Shown here one piece after another: positions 1 to 5,456 of a stretch of DNA of 7,907 nt; position 1 is the stretch's first letter, and each line of letters starts with the position of its first letter. A model generated the notes under the pieces. The model saw only the letters and a list, made by a program, of their open reading frames with translations, had not been told where the DNA came from and made no database searches. The DNA comes from Prevotella sp. GTDB lineage: Bacteria > Bacteroidota > Bacteroidia > Bacteroidales > Bacteroidaceae. The DNA is taken from assembly GCA_021204565.1 (NCBI GenBank), contig JAJPZE010000114.1, forward strand, positions 1 to 7,907, in the 5' to 3' direction. The position numbers and the translations under genes are program-made.

Positions 1-78
1 CACATACGGTTTGTTCCCCGCTCCGGCAAACGCTCTCCGCCATCTCCTGTCCGGCGCGAAAAGTATATTTATTTTCAG

Positions 79-103
79 AAAACGTATAAAAAAGTTACGT
101 TTT
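79..103. repeat. Perfect 8-bp inverted repeat just upstream of the promoter; candidate operator
   Basis: The half-sites AAAACGTA (79-86) and TACGTTTT (96-103) are exact reverse complements separated by 9 bp, with half-site starts 17 bp apart. The dyad ends two bases before the -33 TTTG (106-109). That position would suit a dimeric activator or a repressor of the TlpA-DUF6029-Omp28 operon. I do not recognise the regulator. An alternative is a weak terminator of an upstream gene, since T-rich sequence follows, but only two G/C pairs in the 8-bp stem make that less likely. The surroundings are AT-rich, which raises the odds of a chance palindrome. Confidence 0.4.
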
Positions 104-105
104 GT

Positions 106-136
106 TTTGTAAATTAATCGCTTTCCCTTACTTTTG
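106..136 (+). promoter_or_regulatory. Bacteroidetes-type housekeeping promoter (-33 TTTG, -7 TAnnTTTG)
   Basis: The -7 element TACTTTTG (129-136) matches the Bacteroidetes consensus TAnnTTTG exactly. The -33 element TTTG (106-109) lies 19 bp upstream, the spacing expected for the phylum's primary sigma factor. Transcription would start roughly at 140-145, leaving a leader of about 55 nt before the first gene. No further convincing promoter was seen in the short gaps between the five plus-strand genes, so this one probably drives all of them. Confidence 0.75.
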
Positions 137-197
137 CCCCGATTATATACGTGTAATTCGCAATTCTGCACACCCGTAACGAGACATACAAACATAT

Positions 198-692
198 ATG
201 AGGATAATGAAAAAGAATATTTTAACGGCGGTATTGACGTTTGTCGCGTGCCTCACGGCGTCGGCTCAGTTGCCCTCCGTAAGCCTTAAAGACATCAACG
301 GAAAGACGGTCGACACCGCTCAATTGTCGAACGACGGGCGGCCGTTCGTTATCAGTTTCTTCGCCACATGGTGCAAGCCGTGCAACCGCGAGCTAAGCGC
401 AATCGCCGAAGAATATGAGGACTGGCAAGAGGAAACCGGCGTTAAGCTCTTCGCCGTGTCCATAGACGAGGGGCAGAATATTAACAAAGTGAAGCCCTTG
501 GTGGATAATCACGACTGGCCATACGACGTATTGCTCGACCCCAACAGCGATTTCAAACGCGCTCTCGGCATACAAATGATTCCCTATCTGCTCATATGCG
601 ACGGCAACGGGAATATCGTTTACAAGCACAACGGATACACCGAAGGGGCGGAGCAAGAGGTGATTGAAAAGGTCAGGGAATTGGTTGAATAA
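198..692 (+). CDS. TlpA/ResA-like periplasmic thioredoxin-fold protein
   Basis: This is a 164-residue exported thioredoxin-like protein of the TlpA/AhpC-TSA group, expected to reduce or exchange disulfides in the periplasm. Residues 1-23 form a signal peptide: basic start, hydrophobic core, Ala-Ser-Ala before Gln24. The active site is Trp58-Cys59-Lys-Pro-Cys62, preceded by the usual Phe-Phe-Ala-Thr. The Ile128-Pro129 pair fits the cis-proline facing the active site. The length is normal for a single-domain member. Cys18 inside the hydrophobic core gives a weak Phe-Val-Ala-Cys lipobox, so lipoprotein processing is possible but less likely. Translation may start at 198 or at the ATG at 207, and no Shine-Dalgarno site decides between them. 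It is the first gene after the promoter and lies 24 bp ahead of the DUF6029 gene. Family assignment is firm; the redox partner is unknown. Confidence 0.92.
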   Translation: MRIMKKNILTAVLTFVACLTASAQLPSVSLKDINGKTVDTAQLSNDGRPFVISFFATWCKPCNRELSAIAEEYEDWQEETGVKLFAVSIDEGQNINKVKPLVDNHDWPYDVLLDPNSDFKRALGIQMIPYLLICDGNGNIVYKHNGYTEGAEQEVIEKVRELVE

Positions 693-716
693 AAGCGCAA
701 ACACTCTCTCCAACGG

Positions 717-2402
717 ATGAAAACCCGTATGAAAATATGGCTTACAGCGTTGCTCGCGCTCGCCCTTATCCCCGCTAAGGCGCAGGATAAGGACAATAAA
801 GTGACGGTCAGCGGCAGCGTTATGAGCGACATCCTTATCCCCCAAAGCGATAAGCGAATAGGCACGGAAGACACCGACGACTGGGCCGAGACGAACACGT
901 ATGCCGACGTCAGCATTATGAGCAAATACGTTGATGCCGGCGCAAGATTCGAGTTCACGCAGTACCCGTTGCCCGGTTTCGAGGACAAGTTCAAGGGCTG
1001 GGGCGTGCCGAACGTTTACGTGAAAGGGAAATATAAATGGGCGGAGCTCACGCTCGGCACATATTACGAGCAGTTCGGCTCGGGGTTCATACTCCGCACA
1101 TACGAGGAGCGGAGCCTCGGATTAGATAACTCCTTGCTTGGCGCGCGCTTGGTATTGAAGCCGTATAAAGGCATAACAATCAAAGCGTTATCCGGCAAGC
1201 AACGCCGCTATTGGGCGATAAACCACGGGCTCGTGAGCGGGGCGGACGTTGAGTTCAACCTCGAAGAATGGATTAAGCCGATGTTGGATAAGGGCATCTT
1301 CCTTACCGTCGGCGGCTCGTGGGTGAACAAATACGAAGCGTCGGAAGACATAATGACCGACGCCACGCATAAGCTTAATCTGCCGGAGTACGTTAATGCG
1401 TTCGACTTCCGCGTCAACTTGCAAGCGAAGGGCTTCGGCATATTGGGCGAGTACGCTTGGAAGACGGAAGACCCGTCGTTCGACAACGGGTATATCTACC
1501 GGAAAGGTAACGTGGCGATGCTCTCCGCCTCGTATTCGAAGCGCGGGCTGAGCGTGCTGTTGCAAGCCAAACGCTCGGACAACATGTCGTTCCGAAGCCG
1601 CAGAAGCACCATCGGCATATCGTCTTACATCAACCATCTGCCCGCGTTCACAATGGAGCATACCTATACTCTCGCCGCGCTCTACCCCTATGCAACCAAC
1701 CCCGACGGGGAATGGGCATACCAAGCGGAGGCGGGGTATAAGATCAAACGACATACTTTCCTCGGGGGCAAATACGGCATGGATATCAAGGTGAACTTCT
1801 CTCACGTGAGCGCCATACAACAGCGGGGCGACGGCGGAATGGGCACAGACGGGTACGCATCCTCGTTCTGGAAGTGGGGCTACGGCACCGTTTTGAAAGA
1901 CGACGAGGGCAATATCATAGCGAAACGGGACAAGACATATTATCAGGACTTAAACGTGCAAATAGAGAAGAAATTCACCAAGTCGTTCAAGCTCAACCTG
2001 ATGTATATGAACCAGCTTTACAACAAGACAATCGTCGAAGGACACGGAGGATTCGTACACTCCGACATATTCATCGGCGAGGGCAAATATCAGTTCAACA
2101 AGAAGTTTACGTTGCGCGGAGAGTTCCAATACCTCACCACAAAGGACGATCAAGGCGACTGGCTGTTCGCCCTCTTGGAGCTTTCGATGCTCCCTAACTG
2201 GATGTTCACCGTCTCGGATGAATATAACTGCGGGGAGACGAACATACATTATTATCAGGGATACGTTACGTTCAACTACGGCGCGCACCGCCTCCAGCTC
2301 GGCTACGGACGCACCCGCGCGGGGTATAACTGCTCCGGCGGGGTATGCCGTTTCGTGCCCGCAAGCAAAGGCGTAACCCTTTCGTACAACTATAATTTCT
2401 GA
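717..2402 (+). CDS. DUF6029 family predicted outer-membrane beta-barrel protein
   Basis: This 561-residue protein resembles the Bacteroidetes DUF6029 family, which has no established function that I know of. A signal peptide ends at about Ala22 (Ala-Lys-Ala before Gln23). The rest is rich in alternating aromatic/hydrophobic and polar residues with many Gly/Tyr/Trp, as in amphipathic barrel strands, and the chain ends in Tyr-Asn-Tyr-Asn-Phe, a C-terminal phenylalanine typical of BAM-inserted barrels. There are only three cysteines: Cys505, Cys539 and Cys544. The last two sit in a CSGGVCRFVPAS segment that I recall, without a search, as a conserved family signature. The start may be 717 or the in-frame ATG at 729. 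The gene lies between two thioredoxin-fold genes (24 bp after one, 5 bp before the other), which suggests a thiol-linked role at the outer membrane. It is not obviously a TonB-dependent receptor or PorP/SprF. The barrel is inferred from sequence character only. Confidence 0.85.
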   Translation: MKTRMKIWLTALLALALIPAKAQDKDNKVTVSGSVMSDILIPQSDKRIGTEDTDDWAETNTYADVSIMSKYVDAGARFEFTQYPLPGFEDKFKGWGVPNVYVKGKYKWAELTLGTYYEQFGSGFILRTYEERSLGLDNSLLGARLVLKPYKGITIKALSGKQRRYWAINHGLVSGADVEFNLEEWIKPMLDKGIFLTVGGSWVNKYEASEDIMTDATHKLNLPEYVNAFDFRVNLQAKGFGILGEYAWKTEDPSFDNGYIYRKGNVAMLSASYSKRGLSVLLQAKRSDNMSFRSRRSTIGISSYINHLPAFTMEHTYTLAALYPYATNPDGEWAYQAEAGYKIKRHTFLGGKYGMDIKVNFSHVSAIQQRGDGGMGTDGYASSFWKWGYGTVLKDDEGNIIAKRDKTYYQDLNVQIEKKFTKSFKLNLMYMNQLYNKTIVEGHGGFVHSDIFIGEGKYQFNKKFTLRGEFQYLTTKDDQGDWLFALLELSMLPNWMFTVSDEYNCGETNIHYYQGYVTFNYGAHRLQLGYGRTRAGYNCSGGVCRFVPASKGVTLSYNYNF

Positions 2403-2407
2403 CCGCG

Positions 2408-3256
2408 ATGAAGACATCACATTATTATATACCCGCCCTTGCGGCCGCGGTTATCGCGGTCGTAACCGCCGCTTGCAGCAACATCGACGAGGACGAACGG
2501 TTCATATACGTGCAGCCCGCGGAGGTGGCGAAGCACGTTTTGATTGAAGACTTTACCGGGCAGGCATGCACCAATTGCCCGACGGCAATGGATATAATAC
2601 GCGACATACAGGAGCAGTACGGCGAAGATAACGTGATTGCCGTAGGTATCTATGGCGGTCCGAACGGGTCGAGCACGAGCGGCAGGATGTACCCTCTGAC
2701 AACCGAGACGGGCAACTATTACAGCAATAAATATGGCGTATCAACCCAGCCGGCGGCACTTATCGACCGGCACGGACTGACCAGCAACTACACCTCTTGG
2801 CTGACCGACGTAACCCAATACATACAAAACACCTCGCCTCTCATCATGTCCGTAGCGAGCGAATACGACGAACAGACGCGCACCGCAACACTATCCGTCA
2901 GCGCTTTAGCTGCGGGGACAATCAACGCGACCCTGCAAGTGTGGCTCACGGAAGACGGGGTAACGGACTGGCAAAACCTGCCCGACGGCTCGCGCGACAC
3001 CGAATACACGCACAACCATGTGTTCCGTATGGCGGTGAATGATGTCGACGGCGAGGCATATAATATAGAGGAAGGCGAGACCGACGAGCGGACGTTCACC
3101 GCCGCGATAGACGACGACTGGGCGGCTGAGAACATGTCTTTCGTGGCGATTGTTGCCGGCTCGTCGGGCGTGATACAGGTGGAGAAGACTTCCGTAATCC
3201 CCGCAGAAGAGGAGGAGGACATAAGCGAAGACAGCGACGAAACTAACAACGAATAA
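2408..3256 (+). CDS. Omp28-family outer-membrane lipoprotein with thioredoxin-like CxxC
   Basis: This 282-residue protein belongs to the Omp28-related family, whose core is a thioredoxin-like fold. The N-terminus has a hydrophobic stretch ending in Thr-Ala-Ala-Cys23, a slightly non-canonical lipobox. The residues after it (Ser-Asn-Ile-Asp-Glu-Asp-Glu) are strongly acidic, resembling the lipoprotein export signals that send Bacteroidetes lipoproteins to the cell surface. The core starts with Val-Leu-Ile-Glu-Asp-Phe-Thr-Gly and carries Cys54-Thr-Asn-Cys57-Pro, the family's hallmark. Thr113-Gln-Pro115 fits the cis-proline loop. Residues from about 140 look like a beta-sandwich extension. The chain ends in a very acidic tail (266-282). 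Some relatives carry a type IX sorting tail, but none is seen here, so the lipid anchor may replace it. It starts 5 bp after the DUF6029 stop, so translational coupling is likely. Catalysis by the CxxC pair is inferred. Confidence 0.87.
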   Translation: MKTSHYYIPALAAAVIAVVTAACSNIDEDERFIYVQPAEVAKHVLIEDFTGQACTNCPTAMDIIRDIQEQYGEDNVIAVGIYGGPNGSSTSGRMYPLTTETGNYYSNKYGVSTQPAALIDRHGLTSNYTSWLTDVTQYIQNTSPLIMSVASEYDEQTRTATLSVSALAAGTINATLQVWLTEDGVTDWQNLPDGSRDTEYTHNHVFRMAVNDVDGEAYNIEEGETDERTFTAAIDDDWAAENMSFVAIVAGSSGVIQVEKTSVIPAEEEEDISEDSDETNNE

Positions 3257-3267
3257 AACGAATTTAT

Positions 3268-3945
3268 ATGAAAAGAACAAAACTATTAATGATGTTTGCC
3301 GCGCTTTGCACCGCACTCACGGCAAGCGCATACACGGTTGACGACACGCTTCAGTTCACCGACGAGGCGGGGAATATCATACCCGACGGCACGGAGCTCA
3401 CCGTTAAAGGCGCCGTAGAAGACGAGTACGAGTACAATATAGAGATGGATTCGGGGCTGTACGTGCTTAACACGTCGAGCGAAACAGTAGGCGTCGGGCT
3501 CGACCTGACCATATCCCGCATCGACAACGGGCAACTGAAATGCTGTTTCCCGAGTGTGTGCCAGAACCAGACGACCGTACTTGACGAATACGATAACGGC
3601 AGCTCAACGATAGGCGCGGGCGTATCGAAAACGCTCAATACCGAATATCTGCCGGATTCATACGGCACGTGCACGGCGACGTTCCGCCTGCGTTTGCACG
3701 ACGTTACATACAACGCAAACGGTCTTCCGAGCGTATCAAACGCGCCGTCCGCATACGGTCCGTCGATTACCGTAACCTTCGTTTACGACGAGACTTCGCT
3801 CGGTATTGACGACGTCCGGGCGGGCGCCGCGAGCGAGCCGGCAGCATATTACACCTTGTCCGGCGAGCGGCTTTCGGCTCCGGCGAAGGGCGTAAACGTA
3901 GTGAAATACGCCGACGGGACGACAGCCAAGATTATTGTTAAATGA
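3268..3945 (+). CDS. Small secreted Cys-containing protein with T9SS-type C-terminal tail
   Basis: I do not recognise a named family for this 225-residue protein. Residues 1-21 are a signal peptide (Ala-Ser-Ala before Tyr22). Residues 25-175 look like one all-beta domain: an opening 'Asp-Thr-Leu-Gln-Phe' strand, an Asn-Thr-Ser turn near 68-70, a cysteine cluster Cys92-Cys93-Phe-Pro-Ser-Val-Cys98, and Cys135. A similar 'Asn-Thr-Ser, later Phe-Cys...Cys' arrangement occurs, as I recall, in Bacteroidetes proteins attached to Omp28-like modules. The last ~47 residues read like a short sorting domain: Gly-Ile-Asp-Asp-Val, Tyr-Tyr-Thr-Leu-Ser-Gly-Glu-Arg-Leu, Gly-Val-Asn-Val-Val, then terminal Lys-Ile-Ile-Val-Lys. 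It starts 11 bp after the Omp28 gene, in the same operon. The four cysteines make it a plausible client of the redox proteins upstream, which is inference. Gene reality is well supported; function is unknown. Confidence 0.82.
   Translation: MKRTKLLMMFAALCTALTASAYTVDDTLQFTDEAGNIIPDGTELTVKGAVEDEYEYNIEMDSGLYVLNTSSETVGVGLDLTISRIDNGQLKCCFPSVCQNQTTVLDEYDNGSSTIGAGVSKTLNTEYLPDSYGTCTATFRLRLHDVTYNANGLPSVSNAPSAYGPSITVTFVYDETSLGIDDVRAGAASEPAAYYTLSGERLSAPAKGVNVVKYADGTTAKIIVK
3802..3942 (+). other. C-terminal sorting-type domain of the 225-residue protein
   Basis: Residues 179-225 match the general layout of short Bacteroidales C-terminal secretion tails: a Gly-Ile-Asp linker, a Tyr-Thr-Leu-Ser-Gly-Glu-Arg-Leu strand, a Lys-Gly-Val-Asn-Val strand and a basic end in Ile-Ile-Val-Lys. 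The tail of the next gene shares this layout. Use as a type IX secretion signal is inferred; no T9SS component gene lies in the window. Confidence 0.65.
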
Positions 3946-3980
3946 CGATATAAGGATATAAGACGTTAATTAAAACATTT

Positions 3981-5360
3981 ATGGATATGAAATCTTTACA
4001 CACATTTATTATTGCGGCAGTTGCCCTCGTGCTTGCTCCGACGAGCGCTATGGCGGCTGACGATACTGTCAAGACGGACGCTTCGGGTTGCGTTAGCGTG
4101 GTTTACGAAGCGGAAAATCTCGGCTACGGAGACTTTGTCTCTATCTTCCGGGTATCGTGTAACGGCAAGTATGCCGTTGCCTCCACGGGTATTATAGACG
4201 ACGGCGCGAGCCCGTATATCGGCGTATTATGGACAGCTGACGACGGGGAGATGACGGTTTTCAACGCCGATAACTACGGTCAGGAATCCAAGGGTGTAAT
4301 CTTTTGCGACGTATCGAACGACGGGATGATAGTTGGCGCGCACCCCGTGCTCGGACTAAATTCAGCCGGTACGGGATTTGAGTACCGTTGGAAGCCGGCA
4401 TACTATAAAGACGGCGCTTGGACGAATCTCCCGTTGCCCGACAAGTACGCAATCGCCACGTCGGAAGCGTCCGACGGCTTGGATATAGCATATGCTTCCG
4501 TTGCCAAGCGAGTTACGCCCGACGGCAACACGATAGCGGGAGAGATATACATAGCAGACGACAACATACGCTTCTCCGACAACAGTCTGAACTCCGTAAA
4601 GCGCTTTGAACCGGTAATCTGGACGCACAACGACAGCGGCGATTGGGATATTCAGACGTTTTATCAAGACACCCAAGAGGACGGCATTTACGGCAATCAA
4701 GGCTTCGTCGTGTATGATATCTCGCACGACGGAACAAAGGTTGTAGGCTCGTGCACGAGCCTACGCGGCGACTGGTTGCCCGCCATTGCCGACGCCGAGA
4801 CAGGCAAGGTAAGCTGGCACGTAGGTCCCGAACTGACATACCTTTCGAGCGAAAACCGCTTCGTTGAACTTGACCGCGAAGGCAATCAATGCGAAGAGTG
4901 GTGGGACGGTATGATTAACTGCATCGACGCGAATAATAACATCTATTATTATTATAACGACGGTGACGGCAACTATTACAGCCTGAGCGAGAACCTCGAT
5001 ACCGGCGATAAGGAATATTATGATAATACCGTAGCGTGCGGCAACGGCGACCTCGTGATAGGTTTGAACAAAATACTTAAAGGCGACAAGACCATTGACT
5101 TGGCAGACATCTACACCGTTATCAATATGTCGGACGACGGTATGGTGCTCGCAGGAGGCGGGTACGACTCGTACGATTACGGATATGAGTTCAACTATCC
5201 GATGCTCATTCAGCGCGTCCCGGCGGACCAGACGACCGGCATTAACTCGGTAGAGACCGCTCCGGGAGAGGACAAGATATACACCATCACCGGCGTTCGT
5301 CTCAACCAACCGCAGAAGGGCATCAACATCATCAACGGACGGAAAGTAATCGTCAAGTAA
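3981..5360 (+). CDS. Secreted HAF-like repeat protein with T9SS-type C-terminal tail
   Basis: This 459-residue protein has a signal peptide to about Ala25 (Ala-Met-Ala before Ala26). The body carries at least four spaced copies of a short motif like the 'HAF' extracellular repeat, 'hydrophobic-Ser-x-Asp-Gly-x-x-(Val/Ile)-x-Gly': Asp-Val-Ser-Asn-Asp-Gly (110-115), Val-Thr-Pro-Asp-Gly (178-182), Asp-Ile-Ser-His-Asp-Gly (246-251) and Met-Ser-Asp-Asp-Gly (383-387). A degenerate copy lies near 57-67. The 65-135-residue spacing suggests propeller-like or repeated beta blades. Residues 420-459 are a sorting-type tail (Tyr-Thr-Ile-Thr-Gly-Val-Arg-Leu ... Gly-Ile-Asn-Ile-Ile, Val-Ile-Val-Lys end). A Tyr/Asn/Asp-rich stretch lies at 318-348. 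The start may be 3981 or the ATG at 3987. The 35-bp gap from the previous gene is the longest in the run, but no promoter is visible there. A surface or secreted location is likely; ligand or activity is unknown. Confidence 0.83.
   Translation: MDMKSLHTFIIAAVALVLAPTSAMAADDTVKTDASGCVSVVYEAENLGYGDFVSIFRVSCNGKYAVASTGIIDDGASPYIGVLWTADDGEMTVFNADNYGQESKGVIFCDVSNDGMIVGAHPVLGLNSAGTGFEYRWKPAYYKDGAWTNLPLPDKYAIATSEASDGLDIAYASVAKRVTPDGNTIAGEIYIADDNIRFSDNSLNSVKRFEPVIWTHNDSGDWDIQTFYQDTQEDGIYGNQGFVVYDISHDGTKVVGSCTSLRGDWLPAIADAETGKVSWHVGPELTYLSSENRFVELDREGNQCEEWWDGMINCIDANNNIYYYYNDGDGNYYSLSENLDTGDKEYYDNTVACGNGDLVIGLNKILKGDKTIDLADIYTVINMSDDGMVLAGGGYDSYDYGYEFNYPMLIQRVPADQTTGINSVETAPGEDKIYTITGVRLNQPQKGINIINGRKVIVK
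5238..5357 (+). other. C-terminal sorting-type domain of the HAF-like repeat protein
   Basis: Residues 420-459 begin Gly-Ile-Asn-Ser-Val-Glu and contain Tyr-Thr-Ile-Thr-Gly-Val-Arg-Leu, Lys-Gly-Ile-Asn-Ile-Ile-Asn-Gly-Arg and a final Val-Ile-Val-Lys. This is a form common at the end of secreted proteins in Prevotella-like Bacteroidales. It probably directs T9SS export and is removed or anchored afterwards. The role is inferred from family resemblance. Confidence 0.72.
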
Positions 5361-5383
5361 CTCTCAGAGCCGGCAGGAAATAA

Positions 5384-5426
5384 AATCGCCGGGACGCTTG
5401 TGTCGTTAGCAAGCGCCCCGGCGATT
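5384..5426 (-). terminator. Shared hairpin terminator between convergent gene runs
   Basis: Arms 5384-5400 and 5410-5426 form a 17-bp GC-rich stem around a 9-nt loop. The one imperfect position (5394 opposite 5416) is an A-C mismatch in plus-strand RNA but a U-G wobble in minus-strand RNA. On the minus strand the stem runs directly into a U-rich tract (5386 down to 5378, reading TTTTATTT). On the plus strand only scattered T's follow. It is therefore a good intrinsic terminator for the glycosyltransferase transcript, ~30 bp past that stop, and a weaker one for the five-gene plus-strand run, ~24 bp past its stop. Confidence 0.85.
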
Positions 5427-5456
5427 GTCGTTCTCCGTTGTTGTTCCCCGACGCCG

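Noticed and set aside
1..43. Possible start of a divergent minus-strand gene (ATG at 43-41, open to the window edge)
   Set aside because: Only about 14 codons are visible, all three plus frames are also open here, and no Bacteroidetes promoter with both elements was found for the minus strand. It could equally be the tail of an upstream plus-strand gene.
243..254. Lipobox-like Phe-Val-Ala-Cys18 in the TlpA-like signal peptide
   Set aside because: The -3 residue is poor, and a clean signal peptidase I site (Ala-Ser-Ala before Gln24) follows; Cys in the hydrophobic core is common in Bacteroidetes signal peptides.
1188..1820. 210-codon open frame on the minus strand inside the DUF6029 gene
   Set aside because: It lies wholly antisense to a well-supported gene, its translation is rich in Arg/His/Val without recognisable motifs, and it is explained by the GC-rich codon use of the plus-strand gene.
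3947..3962. Tandem 8-bp repeat GATATAAG x2 in the gap before the HAF-like repeat gene
   Set aside because: Two copies in an AT-rich 35-bp gap are easily due to chance, and no promoter or regulatory consensus was seen with them.
4938..4957. Short TAT-type microsatellite encoding a Tyr run (321-325 region)
   Set aside because: It is only a few units long, in frame, and consistent with the Tyr/Asn-rich character of that part of the protein; there is no evidence of phase variation.
4761..5309. 182-codon open frame on the minus strand inside the HAF-like repeat gene
   Set aside because: It has a Val/Ile-rich translation with no motif, is antisense to a gene with signal peptide and sorting tail, and would have to start inside the end of that gene.
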